Assembly: GCA_022393335.1 (NCBI GenBank)
Contig: JAJEKB010021543.1
Coordinates: 1,101,042-1,165,041 of the forward strand
DNA length: 64,000 bases
From: Macrotrachela quadricornifera
Lineage: Eukaryota; Rotifera; Eurotatoria; Philodinida; Philodinidae
Direction: 5' to 3'
Made by a program: the position numbers and the translations under genes. Below the pieces are notes generated by a model that searched no databases, was not told the origin of the DNA, and was given only the letters and a program-made list of their open reading frames with translations. The number at the start of each line of letters is the position of its first letter. Position 1 is the stretch's first letter. This document shows positions 34,899-48,120 of the stretch, one piece after another.

Positions 34899-36169
34899 TT
34901 ATATCAATGATGCATCATCTGTTACTTTTAACATTCAGCAAACAAAAACATTTGCGCATAAGTAATGGACTTTATACAATCGGAATAATTTTTCACATTT
35001 TGGATTTGTTTTCCAAGTGTCTCCTCTTCTTAGTCTTGTTCTATATTTCTAATTTTTCAATCATTTTATTAATGAATAATAAAGCAAAATAATTTGTTTG
35101 TCAGTGTCTATTAACATTACACTAATAACTATGGAATCTATGAAATGAATCATTTTAATCCGCGATTTCACCAGAAAGACATTTATAAATCGGTATAACT
35201 AGGATCTTGTGCGGATCTCTCAATGAGATTTAGATAACAAGAGTTCCACATACAGGATATTGCATAACTATACATAGAAGCACAAGTTTTGATCTACCTC
35301 TTCCTCTCCACATTAGAAGACTTAAGATCTGTTAATGTGTTAGACTCAGAGAGCGAGTAGAAGTAGATCTTTCTGGTTCAAGTTTGGTTCGACTCTAGTA
35401 TCTTTAGTTTTATCGAATTAGAAGTAAGTGATGTGCGAAGACTTGATTCTAGAACGATAAAATTGTCACTTTAGAGTTGATATCAGTGTAGAGCGATATT
35501 TAACTATTAGACTTGTAAATTAAAATAAGAATATTAGTATGAACACGTACTTGAAAGCCGTTGAGGAAAGATAGGTTAATTTAAAATTTAAAAAATTCTT
35601 TCTCCATGTATAATAATAATTTATTAAAGATTTTTTTATGAATAATGGAAGTGGCTATGTACACATATATAAGTATAAACAATCTATCAGTAAATATAAA
35701 GTCATATTATGATTTTATATATATTTGCTTATTAATATAAATTCAATATCTTATTTTTCTAAGAACTTTATTATATTAATTCTTCATTACATACAAATAA
35801 AGTATAAATTAACTGGTACAATAACACACTTATAGAAAAAAACATAGTCCAATAAAGATCAATTAATATAGAAATATTTCTGGTGCTTTCTCTCTTTAAT
35901 TTTGAAGGACATAGTTGAATTTCAATACTATCAATGGAATAAAGAAAACCATATGGTGTCAACACTTTTCTTCTCTTTTGATTGTATTATTTTATCTACC
36001 GATTAGTGCAAAAAAAGGGATATTGAAAAACAAATAATCGAATAGGTTTCAATCTGAGAACATGATCTTCATTACGATAAATTAATTAATCCTCATTTTA
36101 ATTTTTTCTCCATTGAACTTATTAATATTTTTACAAATCAAATGTAATGAATTGATAATTTTTATAGTC
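34899..36169. other. Intergenic, nothing recognised
   Basis: AT-rich DNA with no supported gene, repeat or RNA. Presumably includes the 3' end signal of the preceding gene (AATAAAGCA near 35079). Confidence 0.4.
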
Positions 36170-36177
36170 ATGTGAAC

Positions 36178-37272
36178 CAGAGGTAAGCACAGGACAACTT
36201 TTTCTGTCCTATCCTGCCGTGTCATCCTGTACTTGTCTGTCTTGGAGGGCGGCTGGATAAGACGAAAATTTTAACTGCGTCCTGTACTGCAGGACAGGAC
36301 ATTAAAGCAGGACAATAAGAAGCCTTATTTTGACTTATGATCATCAAAATACGTATTAATCTTTCAGTTGTCCTAGAACTAATTTACTTCACATTGTCTT
36401 TAAATGTAATAACTAAATTCGAGTCGAACTGTCTTCATTCTAAACATACCCAGATTTCAAGCTTTGCCCAATATATATGATTATTTTGTTCTAAAAACTC
36501 AAGAAAACAATGCGCATAAAAAAAATTATGAAAATCGTAATAATAGTCATTAAATAAGCATTAGATATATTTTCCAAAGTCGAATTTTTCTTCAAGGAAA
36601 AAGGTGTTCAATCTGAAAAGCAATTACAACTTGAAACTTCCTTTCTTCACATAGAATTTTTGTTCTTATCTGCACGACGTGCGTACGCCTCAAGCTCGTT
36701 CATAGCACATGAATTTTCTATGCAAGAAACACAATAAGTGTATGTATATGAGACAAGATGATGGACTACGGAGAATTTTGAATACTGATTGATGGATATA
36801 TATACAAAAACTATTGGAACATCTTAGGTTATTATTTTAAAAATATATTTATCAAACGAAATAAATACATTCGTGTATAAAAAATACTAACTTGTAAGGT
36901 TTTCACCATTATTGTTTTAACACTAAGTGTATGCTACTAAGAAAAATAAATAGAAAAATGAGAAGTTGCTTGATGAAAAAATAACACAAAGGACAACAAG
37001 ATCACATAAAAAGCAAAGAAATATTTTTACAAAAATATTTTATGTTTTCTATTGATCTAAGCAATGAAATTATAGTTAATTATTCAGAATTAAGACACTT
37101 CTTTCATTTAGACTTGTATCATATATAATGCAGAACGTATAATTTTAAAGTTGTAAAAATATCTAATTAAATTAAATACAGGACACACAGGACCAGCTAG
37201 TCCATCCTGTCCTGTGCCAGTCTGTCCTGCTGCCCAGCAGGACAGGACAGAACGGTCCTGTGCTCAGCTCTG
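36178..37272. mobile_element. Non-autonomous hAT element (1.1 kb)
   Basis: The termini CAGAGGTAAGCACAGGAC and, inverted, CAGAGCTGAGCACAGGAC bound the element. It is flanked by 8-bp near-identical duplications ATGTGAAC (36170-36177) and ATATGAAC (37273-37280), the hAT hallmark. Subterminal zones hold many CAGGAC/GTCCTG motifs (36190-36315 and 37180-37260), which in hAT elements are typical transposase-binding repeats. No transposase ORF; the interior is AT-rich. Confidence 0.85.
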
Positions 37273-37280
37273 ATATGAAC

Positions 37281-40200
37281 CAATTTAATATAATCTCATT
37301 TATAGTACCCAATGAATTATTACATGGAAAGATCTATCATATTCATTCTCAACTTCTATTACAAAATTCTATTTTGCTATTATACTTAAAGTATTTATTC
37401 ACGTTCATCGCAATTCTTCAACCAAAAAATAGAGCAAAAACAAAGAAACTTTCAGTACAAAGCAATATGATAAGTAGAAACAATTTGAAAAAGAATTTAA
37501 AAATTAGTTCTTTAATTAATATCAGTCAATGAATATTAAATGATTTGCAATGAAATATAATGAAAGAATTATTTGATCGCTTTCAATACTCAAATGTAAT
37601 GTATACATGTCATCATAATGTCCATGTTAGAGAACATAACAGATGGATCAAGAATTGACACGATTAGATCGTCAATTTTATTTCAAAATAAAACATGATA
37701 CAAAAATCAATAAAATTATTTTTATGAATAATAAAAAGTTAGTTGTCAACCAGTAGATAGATGAGAATATTTTCTTCGAATTATTCATTTCTTAGAAATA
37801 AAGAGTTCGAAGAAAATAAGTAAGCACATGAATTATATAAAACATTGATCAGTGAAAATACTTTCATGTATAATAATCGAAAATTAATCAATGAAAAATT
37901 TTATATTAATTTAATACGAAAATATATTTATAATACTAAATAAAAGATAATATTTCATTTAATTGGGAAACAAAGTGATACTAGATTATTTTCTATGATT
38001 GTGTAATTGTACTACATGATGTATACTTTATTTGTATGTAATAAAGAATTTATAGAATAAAATTATTAAAATTATAAGCATTTAATTCATAATAATAAAC
38101 AAATATATATAAGATCATAATATGATTTCCTATTTACTAATAGGTTGTTTGTACTTATCTGTGTGCATATAGCCATTTCCTCAATATAAATAGTATTATC
38201 TATAACTATGAGAATGTTTTACTGTATGAAACATCATTTTACGCTCAGATGATGTTGTTGTATTATATATTGAGTGAATTGTATTTGTTGCAAAAGAAAT
38301 AATCGTAAAGATATCGGCTTTATCTGCACAAGTAAAATTGATGAATCTTATATAGGTAAGCTTCATGTGATTTTGTACATTCTTGGCATTTTCTTGTTGG
38401 TATTTGATGATCTATATCACCAACTTCACTGTTTAGAATAGAAAAAACGAATATTACAAACAGCATACAGTGCTTTTGTTGGTTCGTTTTTTTATACTAT
38501 TATAAAAGTATAGAAAAGGTCGAATTGGATAACTATTGCTTTTGAATTTTGATGTATCAGGTGTACTAGCTTTTATTAATGATGATGATACAGCATACAA
38601 TGCTCAATTTTGAAGTATTTTTTGATGAAATAGAAACAGCATCATCTATTGATAGTGACTGAGATTGTCTTAGAAAATTCATATCTAATGATTTTGATGT
38701 TTTAATAATATCATATTCTTGAAAAGAAAATATTCAGTGTTTACAGTATGTACTTTCTTATCATCTGAATTTCAATGAGTACGTTGTATAAATTAATTTA
38801 TTTAATCGATGAATCATTTAAGGTTGAGAAAAATGTGATTTCTAATCGGTTACTATATCTATTAAACACTGCAATAGTTCTTTTTTTTTAAAACTTTCTT
38901 ATTCCCTCGGCCGTAAGGAAGATCATATAAAAAAACAAAGTTTATAGGTATGTGTATGGGTCGCTATCAAGGACAAAGATCAAAAAAATAAGAGATTGGA
39001 AAATTAGATTGTTTCAAAATGAATAATCAGGAAACCAAGAATTTTCGATATCAGGCTTACAACCAATGGGATTTCTTTTGATTAGAATTCCTATAAATCA
39101 GATATTTCCGAACTCGAGATTTTGATCAATCAGAATGAAATGTCAAAAAATTCAACAAATTAGAGCTAATAAATTTTCGACGAAGGTAATCTAGGTCAGA
39201 GAATTAGAATCTATGATTGATTTGTCAAAATTATCGGTTAAAAAAATTTCATTAAATAAAAGATACTTAAAGAAGTATACAATATTCTACTTTTAAAAAT
39301 TGCAGGAATATTATTCATTAGATGAAATATATGATATGGTAATATTGAATGAAGTGAAAAACTACTAAAAGTAATTTGAATCGAAATTTATTTCATTAAT
39401 ATTTTTGTAAAAGCAAACTTTATTGAATCTACTTACATTTAAAGTACGAAAGAAAAATATAGCTAAATGTGTTTTAATGATTTACCTTATGGCAGTGATG
39501 TAGTGGAGTCAAAGTGAAACAATAATCTGATTTATAGAGAATATTTAATCTTCTGTGTCTTGTAATTTAGTAATCAAGAAAACGGTGCTATGTCACATTT
39601 AACATTAGGAAAAGTTTTCCTAGTATGTTGGCCTTTTCTAGATCATTTAGTACAAACTTTGGATTTGTCTTACTATATTTTTCCACATTTAGCACGTCTT
39701 AGTTATGCATTATGAAAACAAATAACGCTCAATGAGACGACCCGGTTAACATTCGACTAAATACAACCTACTCAATATCTATCGATTCTCATCGAATTCG
39801 ATATCCAGAACTCTCGCTAAACAAACAAATGCATATGAAAAATCTATATATTATTGAAAGGGTTGGTCTATTTACAAGAAGAGCGTCTATGACAATAATG
39901 TATAGCTTCTTTTGTATGCCTATGTTTGTTCAATGAGAGTTGTCAATATCCAATTCGATGAGAAGCGATAGATAATAAGTAGACCATATCCAGTCGAGAG
40001 TTAAGCGACTTGCAGCGACAACCATCACTTATTAGTTTAACATGGCGCTAACAGATAGCTACAAAAAATATTAAAAAAATTACAAGTCTCCTAGTTAAAT
40101 TAAGAGATTTGGCAAGTTTAGTCAATACTAATTCTGTAAATGGTTATAATATGTTTGCCACTTGTCATTGATGTTTATACCATATTAGAATAGTGTAACG

Positions 40201-40523
40201 TGAATCTTATTAACGATTTACTGAAACTTTCCCAGTGTCTGTACAGTAGACTTGTTATAGTCTGCTTTGATATTAATCAGCCGAAAACTTCCAAAATTGA
40301 CAAATGTCAATGACTTCTGCTTAGTATTTCTTACTGATACTCAAAACATCACTTACCTTGTGTTGCAAATTTTTCAAATGTATTCCTTACAAGTGGTTAG
40401 TATACTATTACTTCTATATCCTTAGATGGATTTACAATCACGTAGCGTTAAGAAAAATAAATAATGTGTAGTATTTCAAAAGTCACTAAAAAAAAATCAA
40501 AGACCTATTTTAGAAATACAATT
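37281..40523. other. Intergenic with one foldback at 39745-40012
   Basis: No gene recognised. 39750-39860 and 39890-40012 are inverted arms with shared core 'tctatcg.ttctcatcgaatt' at about 75% identity, a ~270-bp foldback. The remainder is AT-rich without coding evidence. Confidence 0.5.
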
Positions 40524-43500
40524 TTAGCATTTCTTCGAAATAATGTCTATGTCGTTAGTACCATTATTAATGGCAAACAAGAAAATATCTTTATTCCATT
40601 CGGTGACGACTACTGCCATTGGACGAGAATCAAATATAGTTGTATAAAACTTTCTACGTTCAAAAATTCCGTTCCCATTGCCATATAGGACAACTATATT
40701 ATGGCTACCAAAATTGGCAACGACGATATCCAACTTAGTATCTTTATCGACATCAATAATAGCAAGTGAATATGGCATAGATTGAGTTCCAGTGGTGATC
40801 GGTGCCAGGCTAGAAAAATTCCCATTGTCCTGACCGAGGAAAATTTCTATGTTGTGAGAGCCAGCATTTGCAACAACAATGTCTGATCGATTGTCATTAT
40901 TTAAATCACCAACTGCTACCCAACGTGGATTTGAATCATTTCCAGTTGGATAATCTGTATGGCTCAAAAAAGTACCATGGCCGGATCCTAGAAGTATCAT
41001 TACACTATGTGTACCAGAATTGGCGATCGCAATATCCAAGTGACTGTCGTTATCGAAATATCCCACAGCAACATGCACTGGTTGAGAAGATGATCCAGTT
41101 GGATACTCCGTTGCTTTGAGAAAGCCATCACTGGCATTTCCAAGGAATACATCCATATTATTGTTACCGCGATTGATAACGGTGATGTCCAATCGATTGT
41201 TGTTATCAAAGTCACCGATAGCAACCGCCCACGGCTGTGAAGAAACACCAGTTGTGTGTGTAAACGGAGCAAAAAAGGTCCCATTGAAGAATCCCAGCAA
41301 AAAGTGTATATTGTTGGTATCCGAGTCAGTGACTACAACATCCAACCAACTGTCATGATTAAGGTCACCAACAGCGATTGACCGTAGATAAGCGTCGGTC
41401 ACACTTAAATTATATTCGGTTTGATCTGAAAAGGTACCATCACCATAACCAAAAAACATACCTATATTACGGTCTTTAGAATTTGCAACGACGATATCCA
41501 ATTTGTGGTCTTTGTTAAAATCACCGACGGCAACTGAAATTGGTTCAGAATCAGAACCAGTTGAATAATTGAATTGTTCTGAAAAAGTACCATTACCATA
41601 TCCAAGGAAAACACCTACATTGGAACTCGCATAGTTGGCGATGACAATATCTAATTGATTATCGTTGTTAAAATCACCAACGTCGACCGAAATTGGTCCA
41701 GAAAGATAGCCAGTTGAATAGTTGATTTGCTTTGAAAATGTACCATTACCATATCCAAGGAAAACACCTACGTTGGAATTCGCATAGTTGGCGACAACGA
41801 TGTCGATTCGACCATCATTATTAAAATCACCAGTGGTGACCGAACTTGGTTTCGAAGAATTTCCAGTTGGAAATGTCTTTGGATCAAAAGTGGTACCATC
41901 GCCATGTCCCAGAAATATGCCTACATTTTCAGCTTCCCTATTTGCAACAACGATATCCATTAGATTATCTTGGTTAAAATCAGCGATGGCGATCGAATAT
42001 GCATGTGCCTCTTTCTCATATGGAAGTGGCTTTTGCTCTTGAAAAGTACCGTTGCCATACCCAAGGAAAATGCTTATATCACTATAGCCATCATTGGTAG
42101 CAACAATATCCAGTAGACTATCATTATTTAAATCACCAATGGCCACCGATCTTGGATTTGATTTATCACCTGTTGAATATGTTTTAATGCTTCGAAAAGA
42201 GCCGATATCTGAATTAAGAAAAACAAACACATTGTTAGTGCCATAGTTAGCAACGACAATGTCATGTTTATTGTCATTATTAAAGTCGCCACTGGCGATC
42301 GAACGTGGATCAGATTTAGTGCCAGTTGAATATGCTCTTGAATCGAGAAAACTACCGTTTCCATAACCAAAAAGGATATATACACTGTTAATACCAGAAT
42401 TAACGGTGGCGACATCGACCCAATTATCATTGTTGAAATAATCAATGATGACGAACGTAGGAAAAGATGAAGAACCAGTTGGATGTTCAATTTGTATTGG
42501 GAATGTACCATCTTCAGATCCAAGAAGGACTCTTATTTCATTGTAGCCGGAATTGACGATGACTACATCTAGTACAGAGTCGTTATTTAGATTACCTATA
42601 GCTAAGCTGCTCAGAAAAGGCGACGAACCAGTTGAAATTGGAGCTAAAGACAGAAGATCGAGTTCACTAAGAGCAAAAAATATTTCAATATTGTCGGCAA
42701 GACTGTTGGCGACGACAATATCATTTAAATAGTCATTATCAAAATTGCCTACAGCGACTGAGATCGGCTTAGAGTTATCGCCAGTTGAATATGTCTTTTG
42801 AATTGTAAAACTACCATTGCCATATCCCAGGAACACGCCTATATTATTAGTGTCCGAATTGGTGATGACAATATCTCGATTATTATCGTTATTAAAGTCA
42901 CCAATCGCAATCGAATATATTGCTCCATTGTCGCACGTTAGTGTCAGTGGTGGCATGGTAAAACTACCATTGCCTTTTCCAAAAAGTACGCTCACAGTGC
43001 CACTTTCAGTATTAGCGACGGCAATATCCAGATAATTGTCATTATTCAAGTCGTCAGCGACGATCCAGTATGGATGTGATGCCGTCTGGGTGAAATATTC
43101 GATTTCATTTAAGAATGTTCCATTACCACATCCGTAGAATATGCCTACGTAGTCAGATAATTCATTAGTGAAGGCAATATCTAGTCGATCATCGTTATTA
43201 AAATCACCGACCGCTACCGATATTGGAAGAGTATTACGGCTAGTTGAATAGATAACTTGATTTGAAAAAGTACCATTGCCATTGTTAAGAAATACACCTA
43301 GATTTTTACCTCTATGATTAGCAACGACGATATCAGATCGATTATCGTTGTTAAAATCACCAATGGCTACTGAAAGTGGCTCAGAATCACCACCAGTTGT
43401 GTAGTTGATTGAATTTGAAAAAGTACCATCACCAGACCCAAACAAAATATATATATTGTTACCTTGCTTATTGGCGACGACAACATCTAAGAGATTATCT

Positions 43501-44815
43501 TGATTAAAATCATCAACGGCGACTGATATTGGAATAAAATCACTCTCAGTAGAATAATTGGTTTGTCTTGGAAAGTCACCATTACCGGATCCAAGAAAAA
43601 TATTTATACTGTGAGAATCAGAAGTAGCGGCAACAATATCTAAATGACCATCTCGATCGAAATCACCAACAGCAACCGAGTATGGACTTGATTCGGCTCC
43701 GGTTGGATATGTCCTGTTTTTAGAAAATGTGATATTCTCACGATTAACAAGAAGATTGAGATGGTTGGTGTCATTATTGACACCGACGATATCTACTCGA
43801 CCGTCATTGTTAAAATCACCATAAGCGATTGAATTCGGATTAGAATTATATCCAACATCGAACGTTATTTGATCTGTAAAATTTCCAATACCATTTCCAA
43901 AGAATACACCTATATTGTTAGTGGCATAATTGGCCACGGCGATATCTAATAACGTGTCGTTGTTAAAATCTTTAACGATTAATGACTGCGGTTTGGAGCC
44001 ATTGCCAGTTGAAAACGTTATTTGTTTCGAAAAAGTTCCATTACCCAAACCGAAAAGAAAGCCTACATTATCTGTGCCAGAATTGATGACGGCAATATCT
44101 AATAAAGTGTCATTATTAAAATAAGCAGTAGTAATATAATATGGGTAAGAATTTATGCCAGTTGTAAATATTGCTTGAAGTGTAAATGATCCATTACCGT
44201 TGCCTACAAATATTGCAACATTATTAGTACCATAATTAGCTACGGCAATGTCAAGTTTCTTGTCGCTATTAAAATCAGCGACGACGAGTGAATTTGGGAA
44301 AGAATCATAGCCCGTAGAGAAATTTTTTTGAATTGTAAAATTTCCATTTCCATTTCCAAGCATTACACCTATACTGTTAGTTCCATAATTAACAATGGCA
44401 ATATCTAAATATGTGTCATTATTGAAATCGCCAACAGCAATCCATTGTGGACGAGACGGACCAGTAGAAAGTTTTATGTATTCTGTAAAATTTCCATCAC
44501 CTTTTCCACGAAAGATGCCTATATTATGTGTACCAAAATTAGCGACGGCCAAATCCAGATGTTGATCGTTATCAAAATCACCCAAAGCGATGTGATACGG
44601 AGTAGAACCGAAACCAGTTGAACATTTCAATTCATCCATGAAAGTATTATTTCCATAGCCAAGAAAAATACCTATATTGTCAGCATCAGTATTGACAACA
44701 GCAATATCGAGTCGATTATCATTATTAAAGTCATCCACAGTGACAAAACGTGGATGAGAATCTTTAAGCGTTCCATATTGTTGCACTGTTTTTAGGGTCA
44801 ATTCACATATTCCAT
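40524..44815 (-). CDS. VCBS / FG-GAP repeat protein, large terminal exon
   Basis: One exon opens after an acceptor (ctag at 44816-44819) and runs 1,430 codons to TAA at 40524-40526. It encodes about 28 tandem repeats of ~49 residues of the type GDFNNDNxLDIVVAN-Y-G-NVGVFLGYGNGTFS-Q-YSTG-xPxSVAV; the last is degenerate. Each D-x-N-x-D-x3-D loop is the calcium-binding loop of FG-GAP/VCBS beta-propeller blades; 28 blades would fit four seven-bladed propellers. Such proteins are secreted or membrane-anchored and take part in adhesion. The frame remains open upstream to the acceptor, beginning 'GICELTLKTVQQYG', so at least one 5' exon is missing from this model. A candidate first exon lies at 45728-45578. 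Confidence 0.9.
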
Positions 44816-45577
44816 CTAGAGAACATTAAAAAAAGATAAAGTCAATGGAAACTTCATCAATATATCCAATCATGCAAGTTTTATTAAACATTATGAATTA
44901 TTAATGATTTTAATGATATCTATCAAAAATTCTGAGATTTTTCTAACATCTAATATCAAAACAGATAAATTTCAACTCGATCTTTGTTCAATTATAATCT
45001 ATAATTTATCTATTTTGTCGAAGAATTAAGATATAAATGTATACGTTAGTGTTAATAATTGAAATTCTGAGGAAATATTCTGATTCAGACGCTTACATAT
45101 GACCGTATCAACTCCTTTGAAATATCGATGAAAATTTCATATATCAATAACGGAATATCTTTTTTATCATTTAGTCTAATTTAAACCTTCTTGAGCACAT
45201 AAATTGATGGATGTTTTATAACGTTAAGCTCAATTCAGAAGATTAAATTCGACTACACAATTTTATCCACAGTTTATCAGAATTTTTTGATGTGAACTCA
45301 AAAATATTGTTCAAAATTTTTGTTATTTTTTGATGTTTAATAACTTAAATATTACGATAAAAATAAGCAAAAAAATACAAATACTTGAAGGTTTTGGTGT
45401 TTGATAATAAACAATTAGAACCGCTGTAAGTATTGTTATACTTGTCAGAGTAATGATGCAAAAGGTGCCCCTCACCGTTCCCGATCTTAACAGCCGTTTA
45501 AATTTCCTAACAAAGACATGAAATTATACTTAGAAATTAAAAGAAAAAAAAGTCGTACATTTGTTTTGTTACCTTGT

Positions 45578-45728
45578 ATTTGTTTGTTGAATTGCCAATG
45601 TTAACAGCTATATTTCTCGTGTAACGTACAATTGGAATTGCATTTGTATCCGCTGAAAATTTCCTCGTCAAGTTTGGTTTACCATCATCTTCTCTGATCG
45701 ACGTAAGTTCTATTTCTCCCGTATTCAT
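45578..45728 (-). CDS. Candidate first (cytosolic) exon of the VCBS gene
   Basis: The ATG at 45728 starts 'MNTGEIELTSIREDDGKPNL' and the frame continues with balanced amino-acid use to '...NIGNSTNKYK', where a GTAACA donor follows. The composition is unlike the random Asn/Lys/Ile ORFs of the spacer. An N-terminal cytosolic segment before a TM exon would fit a membrane-anchored VCBS protein. The linking TM exon between 44820 and 45570 was not found: the acceptor near 45515 gives an immediate stop in the required phase. The link is therefore only a suggestion. Confidence 0.3.
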
Positions 45729-46535
45729 TCTAATCTATAAAATAAACAGCAATGAGAAAAGAGTTTGGAAATATTTTCCTAGAAAATTCATCTCACATCT
45801 GCCACAAGAAACTCGAAAATTTTCAAAGAGAAATGGTCATCTTGATGGGGAGAAAAGAAAAAATAAGTTACGATAGACATATCAATTTTTTTCGCCAGTT
45901 GTTTAAAATAACAAACTGGATTCTCAGAATTGAGTCCTTAATGGTTTTAGAAATAAATTGAGAGGAGGAAAACGAATTTAACAGGTAGTTTCATGAAAAA
46001 CTCCTGTATTCGTTTGAGATTGATTAGTCTGGTTAGACGTCTCAATCTGTTCGTACTAGATTGCTGTTACAACATATCAATACAATATTTATATTATTTG
46101 TATGGTTCTAATAATATTTTGAGACTAAGCGGTCTATATATTACTCAAAATGAAAATGATCAATTATCATAATAAAACCTATTCATCAATACTATTATCG
46201 GCATCAGAATTAAAAAGAGATAAATGCAAGACGAATAGCTCAAGAACAAAAGTAACTAGCCATCGGCGGCTTTTCATCAATTGAGAGTTAACGAGTCGGG
46301 ACATGTTTTGATACAATATTATGCAACATGAAATAATTGTCTAGCCAACCATCTCTTAGAATCTTCTCGAAAAAGACATAATAATACGGCATAATCCCTA
46401 TGAATTTTGATTTTTGACGCATACATTAAATAAAAGAACATCAGAAGTACATTCTTAAACACAGTTCGATTGATTTTATTTTCTATTCGAAAAATGGAAT
46501 GCAACTAAATAAACTTCTACTCAATGTGAAATGTC
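45729..46535. other. Intergenic, nothing recognised
   Basis: About 800 bp with no supported gene. Short ORFs (61-69 codons) overlap it but show no motif. It may include the VCBS gene promoter. Confidence 0.4.
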
Positions 46536-46539
46536 GATG

Positions 46540-47859
46540 ACGCGAATTTTTAGTAAAAAAAAGTTCTTTTGCTTCTCTTTTAACATTGTTTCATAAAGTT
46601 TGAGCTACTAATCACAAAAGTACTGCCATTTAGCTTCAGTAAATGCTTCTTCCCGGTTGCAAAATTTGAAAGATTTAGGAGGAATCCTTTTTACGAAAAA
46701 ACACATCCATATCAAACTGCAAAATTTTTAGATTTGTGCTTTTTTTCTCGCTTATGAAAATCTGTTTTGTAGATGTAACATAAGAACTGAGTGTAGACGA
46801 ATTGTTAAATTGATTTTAGATCCAAAAATCTATTGTTGGTGGCGTCTTGAGTCATATCACATGCAGTACATAAAGATTGATTTGGTAAATTTGTCTAGTT
46901 TTTTTTTACATAAGTGATAAAGCCATATATTTTATCTCATTCAATCCATTATATGATTAGACAAAAAGAGGTAAGCATCGTTTTTTTACCTGTTCCTTTT
47001 CTTTGTCGAGAAAAATCGTTATTACTAGTCTCAAATTCATTTTAGTCGGTATTCGACGATTTTCTACTTCACATACTACTTCTAGTTAGAAAGTAAATAC
47101 CGATTCAAAATAAGCACAAAAAGTGATTTAAATAAAGTATCTTTCAAGTTAATTTGACAACCTTCATTTTTTGGCCCATATACAACAATATTAGTCTTCT
47201 GACGTTACCTAAAAAAAATTGACGAAAATGAAAGTTGTCAAATTAACCTGAAAGATACTTTATTTAAATAACTTTTTGTGCTTATTCCGAATCGGTATTT
47301 ACTTTCTAACTAGAAGTATTATGTGAAGTAGAAAATCTTCAAATATCGAATAAAATGATTTTGAGACTAATAATAACGATTTTTCTCGATAAGGAAAAGG
47401 AACAGTTAAAAAAAGCGATGTTTACTTTTTTTGTCTAATCATACAATGAATCGAATAAGATAAAATATCTGGCTTTATCACTTATGTAAAAAAAACTAGA
47501 CAAATTTGCCAAATCAATCTCTATATATTGCATATGATATGATTCGATGCGCCACCAACAATAGAGTTTTGGATCTAGAATTAAATTAACAAATTTGTCT
47601 GACCTTAGTTTTTGATATTGAATGTAAAAAACATATTTTTATAAATGAGAAAAAAGCACAAATCTAAAAATGTTATACAATTTGAAATAGATGTGTTTTT
47701 CTGTAGAAAGGTTTTTTCCTACGTATCTCGATTTTTTCAACTGGAAAGAAATATGTGCTGAAGCTAAATGGCAGTGCTTTTGTGATTAGTAGCTCAAACT
47801 CTATGAAACAATGTTAAAAAAGAAGTGAAACAAATTTTTTTACTGAAAATTCGGGTCGT
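46540..47859. mobile_element. 1.3-kb palindromic (foldback) element
   Basis: The left half (46540-47185) and right half (47210-47859) are inverted copies along their full length, about 80-85% identical. Blocks include 'actgccatttagcttcag' versus 'ctgaagctaaatggcagt', 'gacaaatttgcc'-type blocks, and the inner 'aaagatactttatttaaat'. Outer ends are near 'tgacgcgaattttta' and 'aaaattcgggtcg'. The ~20-bp centre is near 47197. No ORF. Confidence 0.85.
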
Positions 47860-47865
47860 GCACAC

Positions 47866-48120
47866 CATGCAAATGGATCTAAAATTAAAAAAAAATATAT
47901 AATTAGAAAAGCGCTTACTATTCAAATGGTCCTAAAATAAATTGAATAGCAATTTCTTTTTTGAAGTATATGCTCACTGTTCCGTGTGAATATTCAAATG
48001 GATCTAAAATAAATAAATAAAAAAATGTATTGGGAAACATATTTTTTTCTCCATTTGGCTACTCAAAATGGATCTAAAGAAGTTTTAAAAAACTCTTATT
48101 TAAATATTTAAATGAATCGA
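47866..48120 (+). repeat. Dispersed ~20-bp motif repeated at 45-75 bp spacing
   Basis: The motif 'tcaaatggatctaaaataaa' or close variants recurs at about 47870, 47918, 47994, 48067 and, degenerate, 48105, with AT-rich spacers, directly beside the foldback at 46540-47859. Confidence 0.55.

Noticed and set aside
40868..44124. Plus- and minus-strand ORFs of 64-131 codons overlapping the VCBS gene
   Set aside because: They are shadow frames created by the ~147-bp coding repeat; their sequences are only frame-shifted versions of the repeat.
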